This document shows, in pieces, positions 35,432 through 43,745 of a DNA stretch of 64,000 nt. The notes under the pieces were generated by a model. It ran no database searches and was not told the DNA's origin. It saw only the letters and a list, made by a program, of their open reading frames with translations. Positions within the stretch are counted from its first letter, which is position 1, and every line of letters starts with the position of its first letter. The DNA comes from Chloroflexota bacterium (GTDB taxonomy: Bacteria; Chloroflexota; Dehalococcoidia; Lucifugimonadales; UBA1127): positions 1 to 64,000 of the forward strand of contig JAPONS010000026.1 in NCBI GenBank assembly GCA_026713825.1, read 5' to 3'. The translations under genes and the position numbers were made by a program.

Positions 35432-37105
35432 ATGCCCGTAGACGCCGTATCCCTCGAGGTCTTCAAGAACCTCCTCGCCTCCGTGGCAGAGGAGATGGGC
35501 GTCGCCCTCGGACGCACCGGCTTCTCCCCGAACATCAAGGAGCGCAAGGACTACTCCTGCGCCCTCTTTGACCCGCACGGCAACATGGTCGCCCAGGCCT
35601 CCCACATCCCCGTCCACCTCGGCGCCATGCCCGCCTCCGTCGCCGCCGCCCTCGAGGGCTTCGACTTCGACCCCGGCGACATCATCGCCCTCAACGACCC
35701 CTACCTCGGCGGCACCCACCTCAACGACGTCACCCTCGTCGCCCCCGTCTTCGCCCCCCCATCGTCGTTCCTGCGAAGGCAGGAACCCCGACAGACAGGG
35801 AGGATTGATGAGGCCGTTCACCCTGAGGGAAATCGAAGGGCGAACGGAAGGGGTGGCCGTAGTCGAGAGGCCCTCGTCGGCTTCGTCGCCAACCGCGCCC
35901 ACCACGCCGACATCGGCGGCATGACCCCGGGCTCCCTCCCGCGCTCCACCGAGCTCTTCCAGGAGGGCTTCATCATCCCTCCCCTGAAGCTCGTCCGCGC
36001 CGGTGAGGTCAACGCCGAGGTCGTCGCCCTCTTCTGCCGCAACTCCCGCACTCCCGACGAGCGCCGTGGCGACCTCGCCGCCCAGATCGCCGCCTGCCGC
36101 ACCGGCGAGCGCCGACTCCAGGAGATGGTCGAACGCTACGGCTGGGCCACCGTCCGCGAGCACGAGTCCGCCCTCCTCGACTACTCGGAGCGCCTCACCC
36201 GCGCCGCCATTCGCGCGCTCCCCGACGGCGACTACTCCTTCTCCGACGTCCTCGACGACGACGGCCTCACGGACGAGCCTGTCCCCATCGCCGTCACCGT
36301 CTCCGTCCGCGGCGACGCCATGACCCTCGACCTCTCCGAGACCGCCGCCCAGCGCCGCGGCTGCGTCAACGCGCCCCTCGCAGTCACCCTCTCGGCCGCC
36401 CTCTACGTCCTCCGCTGCATCGTCGGCGAGGCCGCCCCCTCCAACCAGGGCATCCTCCGCCCCGTCGCCGTCGTCGCGCCCGAGGGCAGCTTGGTGACCC
36501 CGCGCCCGCCCGCCGCCGTCGCCGGCGGCAACGTCGAGACCTCCCAACGCATCACCGATGTCCTCTTGGGCGCCCTTGCCAAGGCTCTCCCGGACGTCGT
36601 CCCTGCCGCCAGTCAGGGAACCATGAACAACGTCCTCGTCGGGGGCCACCAGGACGCCGCCAACCGCGGGTTCGCCTATTACGAGACCATCGCCGGCGGC
36701 ATGGGCGCCCGACCCGGCGCCGACGGCCTCTCCGCCGTTCACACCCACATGACAAACACCATGAACACGCCCATCGAGGCCCTCGAGCTCTACCACCCCA
36801 TGCGCGTCCGCAGCTACCGCGTCCGTCGCGGCTCCGGCGGCGACGGCCAGTTCCGCGGCGGCGACGGCGTCGTCCGCGACACCGAATTCCTCGCCCCCGC
36901 CGTCGTCACCGTCCTCGCCGAGCGCCGCCGCTCCGCCCCCTACGGCCTCCAGGGCGGCGCAGACGCCACCCCCGGCGAAACGGTCCTCCTCAAAGACGGC
37001 GTAGAAGAAGTCCACCTACCCCCCAAGGTAACCCTCGATGTCGCCCCCGGAGACGTCCTGAGCATCCGCACCCCCGGCGGAGGCGGCTGGGGCAAACCCG
37101 CCTGA
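35432..37105 (+). CDS. Hydantoinase B / oxoprolinase-type subunit with in-frame repeat insertion
   Basis: 557 residues of the HyuB family, the B subunit of ATP-dependent hydantoinase, oxoprolinase or acetone/acetophenone carboxylase-type enzymes. Family segments: SVAEEMGVALGRTGFSPNIKERKDYSCALFD, HLGAMPASV, DPYLGGTHLNDVTLVAPVF, GFVANRAHHADIGGMTPGS and NTMNTPIEALE. Between VAPVF and GFVANRAHH, where homologues have only a few residues, about 40 extra residues are encoded by palindromic repeats A and B. The frame is preserved but the insertion disrupts a conserved strand region. No hyuA partner lies nearby. Confidence 0.9.
   Translation: MPVDAVSLEVFKNLLASVAEEMGVALGRTGFSPNIKERKDYSCALFDPHGNMVAQASHIPVHLGAMPASVAAALEGFDFDPGDIIALNDPYLGGTHLNDVTLVAPVFAPPSSFLRRQEPRQTGRIDEAVHPEGNRRANGRGGRSREALVGFVANRAHHADIGGMTPGSLPRSTELFQEGFIIPPLKLVRAGEVNAEVVALFCRNSRTPDERRGDLAAQIAACRTGERRLQEMVERYGWATVREHESALLDYSERLTRAAIRALPDGDYSFSDVLDDDGLTDEPVPIAVTVSVRGDAMTLDLSETAAQRRGCVNAPLAVTLSAALYVLRCIVGEAAPSNQGILRPVAVVAPEGSLVTPRPPAAVAGGNVETSQRITDVLLGALAKALPDVVPAASQGTMNNVLVGGHQDAANRGFAYYETIAGGMGARPGADGLSAVHTHMTNTMNTPIEALELYHPMRVRSYRVRRGSGGDGQFRGGDGVVRDTEFLAPAVVTVLAERRRSAPYGLQGGADATPGETVLLKDGVEEVHLPPKVTLDVAPGDVLSIRTPGGGGWGKPA
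35763..35847. repeat. Palindromic repeats A and B inside hyuB
   Basis: Family A with stem CCTGC/GCAGG (GTTCCTGCGAAGGCAGGAAC) at 35763-35788, and a long family B palindrome at 35815-35847 (CGTTCACCCTGAGGG...CGAAGGGCGAACGG). Together with flanks they add about 120 bases. Confidence 0.88.
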
Positions 37106-37111
37106 CCTTCT

Positions 37112-37260
37112 CCATACCGGCGAAGGCCAGTATCCAGTGGGCTAAGGGGAACACGTCGTCCCTGCGGATGCAGAGCCTGTCCCCTACTCCGATACAAGGG
37201 CGGGAACCTTGGGGTTGCGGAGTGGAACCGTTCGTGCTGAGGGAAATCGAAGCATGAACG
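37112..37260. repeat. Repeat cluster A, A-with-D, B
   Basis: Family A (ACCGGCGAAGGCCAGT) at 37112-37138; a composite at 37155-37208 in which the A loop is replaced by a D unit (GAGCCTGTCCCCTAC...GATACAAGGG); and a B palindrome at 37228-37260 (CCGTTCGTGCT...AGCATGAACGG). They fill the gap between hyuB and the TPP decarboxylase. Confidence 0.78.
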
Positions 37261-37378
37261 GGGGCCGCAGTCCCCGCGAGGCGTCCTCCCCCAACCACCC
37301 CCACCTCCGTCGCGTGGTGTACAATCCCCCCGCATTCCATCCGCCCGCCCCGAGGGCAGCATCCCACCGGAGGCCCCC

Positions 37379-39049
37379 ATGCCAGAAACCATGACCGGCA
37401 AGCAGGCCCTGCTCGAAATGCTCAAGGCCGAGGGCATCGAGTACATATTCGGCAACCCCGGCACCAGCGAGGCGCCCTTCATCGACCTGCTTGGCGACTA
37501 CCCGGAGATCCGCTACTTCCTCACCCTCCAGGAGAGCGTCGCCATGGGCATGGCCGAGTCCTACGCCCGCGCCACCGGACGCCCCTCCTTCGTCAGCCTC
37601 CACGTCGACAGCGGCCTCGCCAACGGCATCGCTCTCATGCTGGACGCCCTCAACACCGGCACGCCCATGGTCGTCACTTCCGCCAACTACGACGTCCGCA
37701 AGGTGAACGAGTCCATGACCGACCTCGCCCAGCTCGTCCGGCCCGTCACCAAGTGGGCCGTCGAGCTCACCCACGCCGAACAGGTCCCCAGCGCCCTCCG
37801 CCGCGCCTTCAACGAGGCCAACACCCACCCGAAGGGCCCCGTCTACGTCGGGTTCGCCTCCAACGCCCTCGAGGGCATCGCCGAGATGAACATCGTGCCC
37901 TCCCGGCCCGCCTTCGATGCGACGCGCCCCAGCGCGGACGGCATCGCTCGCGCCGCCTCCCTGCTCCTCGACGCCGATCGCCCCATCATGCTCGTGGGCG
38001 ACCGCGCCTCCGACGACGGCGCCAACGAGCAGGCGGTCGAGCTGGCGGAGCTCATTGGCCTACCCGTCTACCAGGTCCGGGGCGCCGAGGTGGCGTTCCC
38101 CTCCGCCCACCCCCAGTTCCACGGCAACCTCTCCCTGCGCGTCGCCGCCTCCCGCGCCGCCGTGCAGCGCGCCGACCTCGTCCTCGCCGTCGGAGCTGAA
38201 CCCTTCGAGGAGCTCTTCTACTGGGGCGACGTCATCCTGCCCCCCGAGGCCGGCCTCGTGCACATCGACCCCGTCCCCGGTCGCATCGGCCGCTCCGAGC
38301 CCACCGATGTCGGCATCGTCGCCCACTGCGGCCTCGCCCTCGCTGATCTGACCGCGCTCGTGAAGGAGCGCCTGTCGCCCGCCGCCCTGCCCGCCATCGA
38401 CGAACGCCGCCGCGCCGTCGTCGCCGAGGCCCGCCGCAACCGTGAGGCCTACGAGGCCTCCGTCGCCGAGCGCTGGGACAACCGCCCCATGAGCCCGGCC
38501 CGCATGATGTCCGAGCTCGCCGACGCTCTCCCACCCAACGCCATCGTCGTCGACGACGCCATCAGCAACCGCGGCCCGCTCCGCCACTACATCCACGCCG
38601 CCCGTCGCGCTGACATCCGCGCCGTCCGCGGCCAGTCCATCGGCGGCGGCACCGGCGCCACGATGGGCACGCAGGTCGCCTACCCGGACCGCCCCGTCTT
38701 CGGCATCCTCGGCGACGGCAGCGCCATGATGACCGTCCAGGGCCTCTGGACCGCCGCCAACGACAACATCCCCTGCGTCTTCGTCATCTGCAACAACGGC
38801 ATGTACCGCGTCCTCAAGGTCAACTTCAACGTCTACCAGGGCGAGGTCCTCGGCATGCCGGAGACCTCTGGCGGCCGCTTGCCCTACTCCGACTTCGCCG
38901 CCCCCTTCGACATGGCCGCAATCGCCAACAGCATGGGCGTACACGGCGAGCGCATAACAGACCCCGCCCAGATAAAGCCCGCCATAGACAGAGCCGTAGC
39001 CTCCAACCGCCCCGCCCTTCTGGACGTCATCATAGACGGCTCGCTGTAG
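37379..39049 (+). CDS. Thiamine-pyrophosphate-dependent decarboxylase, benzoylformate decarboxylase-like
   Basis: 556 residues of the acetolactate synthase/benzoylformate decarboxylase superfamily. The N-terminal PYR domain has YIFGNPGTSEAPFIDLLG and the cofactor-activating Glu in LQESVAMGMAESYARATG, then SLHVDSGLANGIALMLDAL. The C-terminal PP domain has the TPP motif GDGSAMMTVQGLWTAANDNIPCVFVICNN. It probably decarboxylates a 2-oxoacid. Exact substrate is uncertain; benzoylformate decarboxylase is the closest pattern I recognise. TACAAT at 37320-37325 may be its -10. The HpcH/HpaI aldolase follows. Confidence 0.9.
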   Translation: MPETMTGKQALLEMLKAEGIEYIFGNPGTSEAPFIDLLGDYPEIRYFLTLQESVAMGMAESYARATGRPSFVSLHVDSGLANGIALMLDALNTGTPMVVTSANYDVRKVNESMTDLAQLVRPVTKWAVELTHAEQVPSALRRAFNEANTHPKGPVYVGFASNALEGIAEMNIVPSRPAFDATRPSADGIARAASLLLDADRPIMLVGDRASDDGANEQAVELAELIGLPVYQVRGAEVAFPSAHPQFHGNLSLRVAASRAAVQRADLVLAVGAEPFEELFYWGDVILPPEAGLVHIDPVPGRIGRSEPTDVGIVAHCGLALADLTALVKERLSPAALPAIDERRRAVVAEARRNREAYEASVAERWDNRPMSPARMMSELADALPPNAIVVDDAISNRGPLRHYIHAARRADIRAVRGQSIGGGTGATMGTQVAYPDRPVFGILGDGSAMMTVQGLWTAANDNIPCVFVICNNGMYRVLKVNFNVYQGEVLGMPETSGGRLPYSDFAAPFDMAAIANSMGVHGERITDPAQIKPAIDRAVASNRPALLDVIIDGSL

Positions 39050-39098
39050 CACACGATTGTTGCCGGTGCCAAAGTCCCTTCCCCCGCCCACCCCCATC

Positions 39099-39150
39099 GT
39101 CATACCGGCGAAAACATGCCCTGTACCCCGATACGGGGCCGGTATCCAGG
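39099..39150. repeat. Composite repeat: family A with a D unit in its loop
   Basis: Left half CGTCATACCGGCGAAAA, then CATGCCCTGTAC...GATACGGGG, then the right half CCGGTATCCAG. Removing the D part restores an ordinary A hairpin. Confidence 0.85.
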
Positions 39151-39239
39151 GGTGGAGACGAAGGTATCCCTTCCCCCGCTCGCGCCGGCACGCTAGCATA
39201 CGCACACCACCCCGCACGCAACCAAAAAGGGGAAAGAAA

Positions 39240-40007
39240 ATGCGCACCAACACCACGAAGGCCAAGCTCAACGAGGGCAACGTCGTCTTCGGCGGCATCG
39301 TCACCCGCTACGCCCCCGACATGGTCGAGATCCTCGGTGCCCTCGGCTACGACTTCGTCATGATCGACTGCGAACACGGCCCAGCCGACCTTGACCAGGT
39401 CGAGCACATGGTCCGCGCCGCCGAGTCCTTCGGCATCACCCCCATCGCCCGCATTCCCGACCACTCGGAGCAGACCATCCTCCGCTACCTCGACCGCGGC
39501 CTCCAGGGCATCATCGTCCCCCACGTCAACACCGGCGAGCAGGCTGCCGCCGTCGCCCGCGCCGCCCGCTACCATCCCGACGGCTACCGTGGCGTCGCTG
39601 GCGGCCGCGCCCACAACTACGGCATCCGCGTCTCCATGAGCGAGGCAACGGCCTGGATCAACTCCCAGCTACTCGTCATCCCCATGGTTGAGGACATCGA
39701 GGCCGTCAACAACCTCGACGACATCCTGCAAGTAACCGGCGCCGACGTCCTCCACGTCGCCCCCTCCGACCTCGGCCAGAGCCTCGGCAACCCCGGCGCG
39801 GCAGAGGTCCGCCGCGTTATGAGCGATGTCATCCCCCGCATCCGACCCGGCGGCAAGCACGTAGGCGTAGGCGGCAACAACCCCAACGACACCGCCGCCG
39901 TAGCAGACTTCATCCGCCAGGGCGCAAACTTCGTAACAGTCTCCGCTTGGGCCCTCCTCCGCAAAGCTGCGGAGGACTTCCTCAAAGACGTCAACGCGGA
40001 CCTTTGA
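39240..40007 (+). CDS. HpcH/HpaI aldolase family protein
   Basis: 255 residues of the class II 2-oxo-3-deoxyacid aldolase family (4-hydroxy-2-oxoheptanedioate or macrophomate-type). Motifs: FVMIDCEHGPADLDQVEHMVRAAE, ARIPDHSEQTILRYLDRGLQGIIVPHVNT, and the metal-binding LLVIPMVEDIEAVNNLDDILQVTGADVLHVAPSDLGQSLG. It would cleave a hydroxylated 2-oxoacid to pyruvate and an aldehyde. AAAAGGGGAAAG precedes the ATG. Follows the TPP decarboxylase; a common catabolic route for 2-oxoacids is plausible. Confidence 0.9.
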   Translation: MRTNTTKAKLNEGNVVFGGIVTRYAPDMVEILGALGYDFVMIDCEHGPADLDQVEHMVRAAESFGITPIARIPDHSEQTILRYLDRGLQGIIVPHVNTGEQAAAVARAARYHPDGYRGVAGGRAHNYGIRVSMSEATAWINSQLLVIPMVEDIEAVNNLDDILQVTGADVLHVAPSDLGQSLGNPGAAEVRRVMSDVIPRIRPGGKHVGVGGNNPNDTAAVADFIRQGANFVTVSAWALLRKAAEDFLKDVNADL

Positions 40008-40015
40008 GTACCCCC

Positions 40016-40276
40016 CGTCATACCGGCGAATGCCGGTATCCAGAAGGGCCGCGCGGCAGTCCCTTCCCCCCTTTGTGGGGGAAGGTTAGGATGGGGGGAG
40101 TCCCCCAATCGCCTTGAGCCTGTCGAAGGCTCCTGCGAAGGCAGAGCCTGCCCCCGCGCAGGCGGGGGAACCCGGAGGTGCGGGGCTGGGACTCCTTCCC
40201 CCGCTCGCGGAGGAAAGCTGGGATGGAGGGCCGCGCCCCCTCCGTTCGTCCTGAGGGAAATCGTAGGGGGCGAACG
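40016..40276. repeat. Dense repeat cluster A, C, B, A, C, B
   Basis: The whole gap is repeat material: A at 40016-40043; C at 40060-40102 (CCTTCCCCCC...GGGGGAAGGTTAGGATGGGG); B at 40111-40131; A-like CCCCGCGCAGGCGGGG near 40151-40168; C-like at 40191-40230; B palindrome at 40243-40276 (CGTTCG...CGAACG). Six units in 260 bases between convergent genes. Confidence 0.85.
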
Positions 40277-40280
40277 CCCC

Positions 40281-41039
40281 CTACCGCCCCGCCGTCGAGG
40301 GCTGGTGTGCCTTCAAAAACGACCGCACCTGCTCGATCGTCCGCGACTTCACGTCCTCGGCTTCCTTCCACGGGTACGCCGTCACCTCGGCCTTGGGCGC
40401 CAGCGCCACCAGGTCCATTGCCGCTTGGTACGAGTGCGCCGGCGTGTCGTCCGGCATCACCAGCAGCGGCGTCTGGCACGACGCGGCAAAATCGCGAGAC
40501 ACGCAATACATGAAGTCCGGCTGCACCCGATATAGGTTGTGCAGGTACCGCTCCACAACGTCCATTGTCACGTCGGGCCGCTGCTCACACAGCGCCGGGC
40601 CCCAGCTCTCCATCCCGCCGTTGTACATCGCGTCCGGCGTCGCCTCCGCGTGCCCCACCGGCTGGCACAGCACTGCGGCCAGCACCCGCTCCGGCGCCCG
40701 CTCGATGAGCTTCATCGCAAACGGCCCGCCGATGCAGTAGCCCATGAAGAAGAATTCCCGGATGCCCAGGTGGTCCATCAACCCCAGCTGGTCGTCCGCG
40801 AAAGCGTCCCACGGGTCCTCCACCTGCACCGGCCCGCTCGACTCGCCGCCGATGGCGTTCCGCTGGTCCATCGTGATGCACCGGAAATCGTCCTTGAACG
40901 CCTCCATCGCATTGAACACCTGCCCCGGCCAAACCTCCACCCGAGAGTTCAACCCCCCGCCGGGCGTCACCAGCAGCGGAAACCCGGACCCCACCTCCTC
41001 ATACCGTATCCGCACATCCCCCCGCTCATACATAGGCAT
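40281..41039 (-). CDS. Alpha/beta hydrolase with cysteine at the nucleophile and no clear terminal histidine
   Basis: 252 residues. Fold markers: PLLVTPGGGLNSR, FRCITMDQRNAIGGES, nucleophile elbow FFMGYCIGGPFAMKLIE with C102 instead of Ser, and an acid near D197 (VMPDDTPAHS). The usual C-terminal GH motif is replaced by AYPWKEAEDVKSRT, so the catalytic His is not evident; H201 in PAHSY is the only nearby candidate. It could be a divergent hydrolase, a decarboxylase-like relative or inactive. Shares the Cys elbow with the hydrolase at 32.6 kb though the two are otherwise quite different. Confidence 0.82.
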   Translation of the reverse strand: MPMYERGDVRIRYEEVGSGFPLLVTPGGGLNSRVEVWPGQVFNAMEAFKDDFRCITMDQRNAIGGESSGPVQVEDPWDAFADDQLGLMDHLGIREFFFMGYCIGGPFAMKLIERAPERVLAAVLCQPVGHAEATPDAMYNGGMESWGPALCEQRPDVTMDVVERYLHNLYRVQPDFMYCVSRDFAASCQTPLLVMPDDTPAHSYQAAMDLVALAPKAEVTAYPWKEAEDVKSRTIEQVRSFLKAHQPSTAGR

Positions 41040-41122
41040 AGCAATACCCCTTTCTCAGCCGCAGCAGTCGATTGCACGCGATTGTAGTTTGGGGGTGCAA
41101 GGTGTCAAGGCGAGCGCCAAAC

Positions 41123-41264
41123 TGTTCGCCCTGAGCCTGTCGAAGGGTCCCACGAACGGATTGGGTGTTTCCCATTCGGCATTCCTGCGAAGGCAGAAAT
41201 CCAGAGGCGCGGTGTCGAGGGGCTAGTCCCTTCCCCCTTGGGGGGAAGGTTAGGATGGGGGAGT
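41123..41264. repeat. Repeat cluster B, A, C
   Basis: B at 41123-41148 (CTGAGCCTGTCGAAGGG), a degenerate A at 41179-41203 (ATTCCTGCGAAGGCAGAAAT), and C at 41225-41264 (CCTTCCCCCTTGGGGGGAAGG then TTAGGATGGGGG). Confidence 0.82.
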
Positions 41265-41271
41265 TCTCCCC

Positions 41272-42615
41272 CTACTCCGCGTCAGCCCCACGTCCCCCAA
41301 CCCACCGCAACACCACATACCCCACAACCCCCGCCAGCACTGACGCCGCAAACACGCCCATCTTCGCCTGGTCCACGACCGCCGGGTCGCTGAACGCAAT
41401 CCCGGAGATGAAGATCGCCACCGTGAACCCGATACCGGACAGCAGCCCCACGCCCAGCACCTGCGCCCACGACACGCCCGCCGGCAGCCCGCTGACGCCC
41501 AGCCGCACCGCCAGCCACGTCGCGCCAAGGACCCCGATCGCCTTGCCCACCGGCAGCGCGACGAACACCCCCAGCGTCACGCTGCTCTCCAGCGCCGCCG
41601 ACAGCGTGCCGGACGTGAAGACGATGCCCGCGTTCGCCAGCGCGAAGACCGGCAGGATGACAAAGCTCACCCACGGGTGCACCTGCCCCTCCAGCCGCTC
41701 CATCGGCCCCTCCGTCCCGCTGCTCAGCCGCTCGATCTGCGCCGTGATGGCCTCGGCCTTCTCGTTGTCCTCGTCCCTGATCGCCTGCCTGTAGTCGGTG
41801 AGCAGCACCTCCACCGCCGCCGCGTAGACCTCCCTCTGGATGTACGGCTTGGACGGCACGACCGCCGCCAGCGCGACGCCCGCCAGCGTGGCGTGGATGC
41901 CGGACTCCAGCAGGAACTGCCACATCACGATGCTCAGGATCACGTAGAACCCCAGTGACCGCACCCCAAGCCGGATGCACACCGCGATTATGGCGAAGAC
42001 CGCGATGGCCAGCCCCAGGTCGCTCCAGCTGATGGCGTCCGAGTAGAAGACGGCGATGACCCCTATCGCGCCCAGGTCGTCCACCACCGCCAGCCCCAGC
42101 AGGAACACCCGCAGCTCCGCGGGAGCCCGTCTCCCCAGCAGCGCCAGCACCCCCAGCGCGAACGCGATGTCCGTCGCCATCGGGATGCCCCAGCCCGCCG
42201 CGCCCGCCCCGGACGTCCCGTTGAACGCGACGTACACGAGCGCCGGGACCACCATGCCGCCCGCAGCAGCTGCCGTCGGCAGGAAGGCCTTCCTGAAGCT
42301 CGAAAGCTCGCCGTGCAGCAGCTCGCGCTTGATTTCCAGCCCCACCAGGAAGAAGAAGATCGCCATCAGCCCGTCGTTGACTAGGTGCCCAAGGTTCTCG
42401 TGGAGGTGGAAGATGCCGATGTCTATCGAGATGTAGTTGTGCCAGAAGCTCCCGTACGAGTCCGCCCACGGCGAGTTCACCCACCCGAGTGCCGCCGCCG
42501 CTGCCGCCAGCAGGATGAACGCGCCGACTTCCTCGGTGTGGATGTAGTTCTGGATGGGGACCCGCAGCGCCCTCACAAGGTCGGACGGCCCCCGCAAGAC
42601 CCTCAGTATTCGCAA
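41272..42615 (-). CDS. nhaA: Na+/H+ antiporter NhaA
   Basis: Electrogenic sodium-proton exchanger of the inner membrane. 447 residues, slightly longer than the E. coli protein, with about 12 hydrophobic segments. The unwound-helix acidic residues are present: PMATDIAFALGVLALL, and VVDDLGAIGVIAVFY with the paired Asp of the ion site. IFFFLVGLEIKRELLHGEL matches the pH-sensing region. A hydrophilic insert of about 60 residues (YRQAIRDEDNEKAEAI) separates the two halves, as in many non-enteric members. The start is uncertain: TTG at 42615 is used here and a GTG 13 codons later is possible. Confidence 0.94.
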   Translation of the reverse strand: MRILRVLRGPSDLVRALRVPIQNYIHTEEVGAFILLAAAAAALGWVNSPWADSYGSFWHNYISIDIGIFHLHENLGHLVNDGLMAIFFFLVGLEIKRELLHGELSSFRKAFLPTAAAAGGMVVPALVYVAFNGTSGAGAAGWGIPMATDIAFALGVLALLGRRAPAELRVFLLGLAVVDDLGAIGVIAVFYSDAISWSDLGLAIAVFAIIAVCIRLGVRSLGFYVILSIVMWQFLLESGIHATLAGVALAAVVPSKPYIQREVYAAAVEVLLTDYRQAIRDEDNEKAEAITAQIERLSSGTEGPMERLEGQVHPWVSFVILPVFALANAGIVFTSGTLSAALESSVTLGVFVALPVGKAIGVLGATWLAVRLGVSGLPAGVSWAQVLGVGLLSGIGFTVAIFISGIAFSDPAVVDQAKMGVFAASVLAGVVGYVVLRWVGGRGADAE

Positions 42616-42634
42616 CGTCCCCGCACCTAACCTT

Positions 42635-42700
42635 CTGCCCCTTCTCCCTCAGGGGGAAGGGGCTGCCCCGTACTCGATACGAGGTTGGGATGAGGGTTGT
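42635..42700. repeat. Composite repeat: family C interrupted by a D unit
   Basis: CCTTCTCCCTCAGGGGGAAGG is followed by GGCTGCCCCGTACTCGATACGA, then GGTTGGGATGAGGG. Taking out the middle restores a C unit (GGGGGAAGG + TTAGGATGGGG type). Confidence 0.8.
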
Positions 42701-42705
42701 TCCCC

Positions 42706-43536
42706 CTAGTGCACCTCGTGCCCGCCGGCCATGTTGATCGCCTGCCCCGTCACGTAGTCCGCCTCGTCGCTAGACAGGAACGCCGCCAGTCGCGCGATGT
42801 CCGCCGCCACCGCTAGCCGTCCCAGCGGGATCGTCGCCGACCGGTCGCGCACCATGAACGCCCGGTGCTCCATGGCCGACTGCCCCTCCGGCGCCGTCGC
42901 CGCCGCGATGAAATCGACCCGCTCCGTGTCCACCAGCCCCGGGCAAATAGCGTTCACCGTGATCCCGTACTGCGCCACCTCCAGCGCCAGGCTCTGCGTG
43001 AACCCGATCACCGCAAACTTGCTCGCGCAGTACGCCGCGTACGTCGCCGTCCCCGTCTTCCCCGCGCGGGACGACATCGTGATGATCCGGCCGCCCCCGC
43101 CGCGTGCAATCATGTGCCGCGCCGCCGCTTGGCACACCAGCCACGTACCCTTCACGTTCACCCGTTGCACCAGGTCGAAGTCCTCTTCCGTCACCTCGAC
43201 CACCGGCTTCCGGTCCCCGCCGGGCCGCGAGCCTGCGTTCGAAACGACGATGTCGATCTTGCCGAACTCCGCCACCGCCTCGTCGTACATCGCCTGCACC
43301 TGCGCCGAGTCCGAGACGTCCGCGATGATCGCCTTCGACCGGCGCCCCATCGCCTCGATCTCCTCCACCACCGACGACACGCCGCGCCACGGCCGGTCCG
43401 GGTACGGTATCGCCGTGAAGTCGTTGACGATCACGTCCGCGCCCTCTTGTGCCAGCCGAGTCGCAATCCCCCGGCCCATCCCATTCTCACCGCCCGCCCC
43501 CGTAACCAGCGCAACCTTCCCCTCAAGTCCGTACAT
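42706..43536 (-). CDS. Short-chain dehydrogenase/reductase
   Basis: 276-residue classical SDR. Cofactor motif VTGAGGENGMGRGIA at the N-terminus; NAG in DIVVSNAGSRPG; catalytic Ser in ITMSSRAGKTG; Tyr-x3-Lys in YAAYCASK; then INAICPGLVDTERV. The Asp in VNDFTA at the end of strand two suggests NAD(H). It has a longer loop after strand two (PYPDRPWRGVSS) than most. Substrate unknown. Repeats on both sides. Confidence 0.92.
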   Translation of the reverse strand: MYGLEGKVALVTGAGGENGMGRGIATRLAQEGADVIVNDFTAIPYPDRPWRGVSSVVEEIEAMGRRSKAIIADVSDSAQVQAMYDEAVAEFGKIDIVVSNAGSRPGGDRKPVVEVTEEDFDLVQRVNVKGTWLVCQAAARHMIARGGGGRIITMSSRAGKTGTATYAAYCASKFAVIGFTQSLALEVAQYGITVNAICPGLVDTERVDFIAAATAPEGQSAMEHRAFMVRDRSATIPLGRLAVAADIARLAAFLSSDEADYVTGQAINMAGGHEVH

Positions 43537-43558
43537 CTCTACCCTCTCTCCTTAGTCT

Positions 43559-43684
43559 CGTCATACCGGCGAATGCCGGTATCCAGAAACCCCGCGGCCA
43601 ACCCCATCTGCCATACCCCGGCTCCCCCGCTTCGTCGTTCCCGCGCGGCCTGCCCCGTACCCCAATACGGGGGCGGGAACCCAG
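43559..43684. repeat. Repeats: family A, then A with a D unit
   Basis: A at 43559-43587 (ATACCGGCGAATGCCGGTATCC). Composite at 43633-43684: GTTCCCGCGCGG, then CCTGCCCCGTAC...AATACGGGG, then GCGGGAACCC. Confidence 0.87.
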
Positions 43685-43745
43685 GGGGCCGTGTGTGGGG
43701 CGCATCTACCTCATCAACATTCGCACAACCGCGACGCCCGGTTCG

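Noticed and set aside
35755-35874. Frameshift or assembly error in hyuB
   Set aside because: The frame continues cleanly on both sides and the extra sequence is made of repeats found throughout the window, so insertion explains it better.
35312-37015. 567-residue minus-strand frame over hyuB
   Set aside because: Same antisense artefact; starts and ends without ribosome sites or motifs.
40016-40276. CRISPR-like array
   Set aside because: Units are of several different families with irregular spacing and no constant repeat-spacer pattern; no cas genes in the window.
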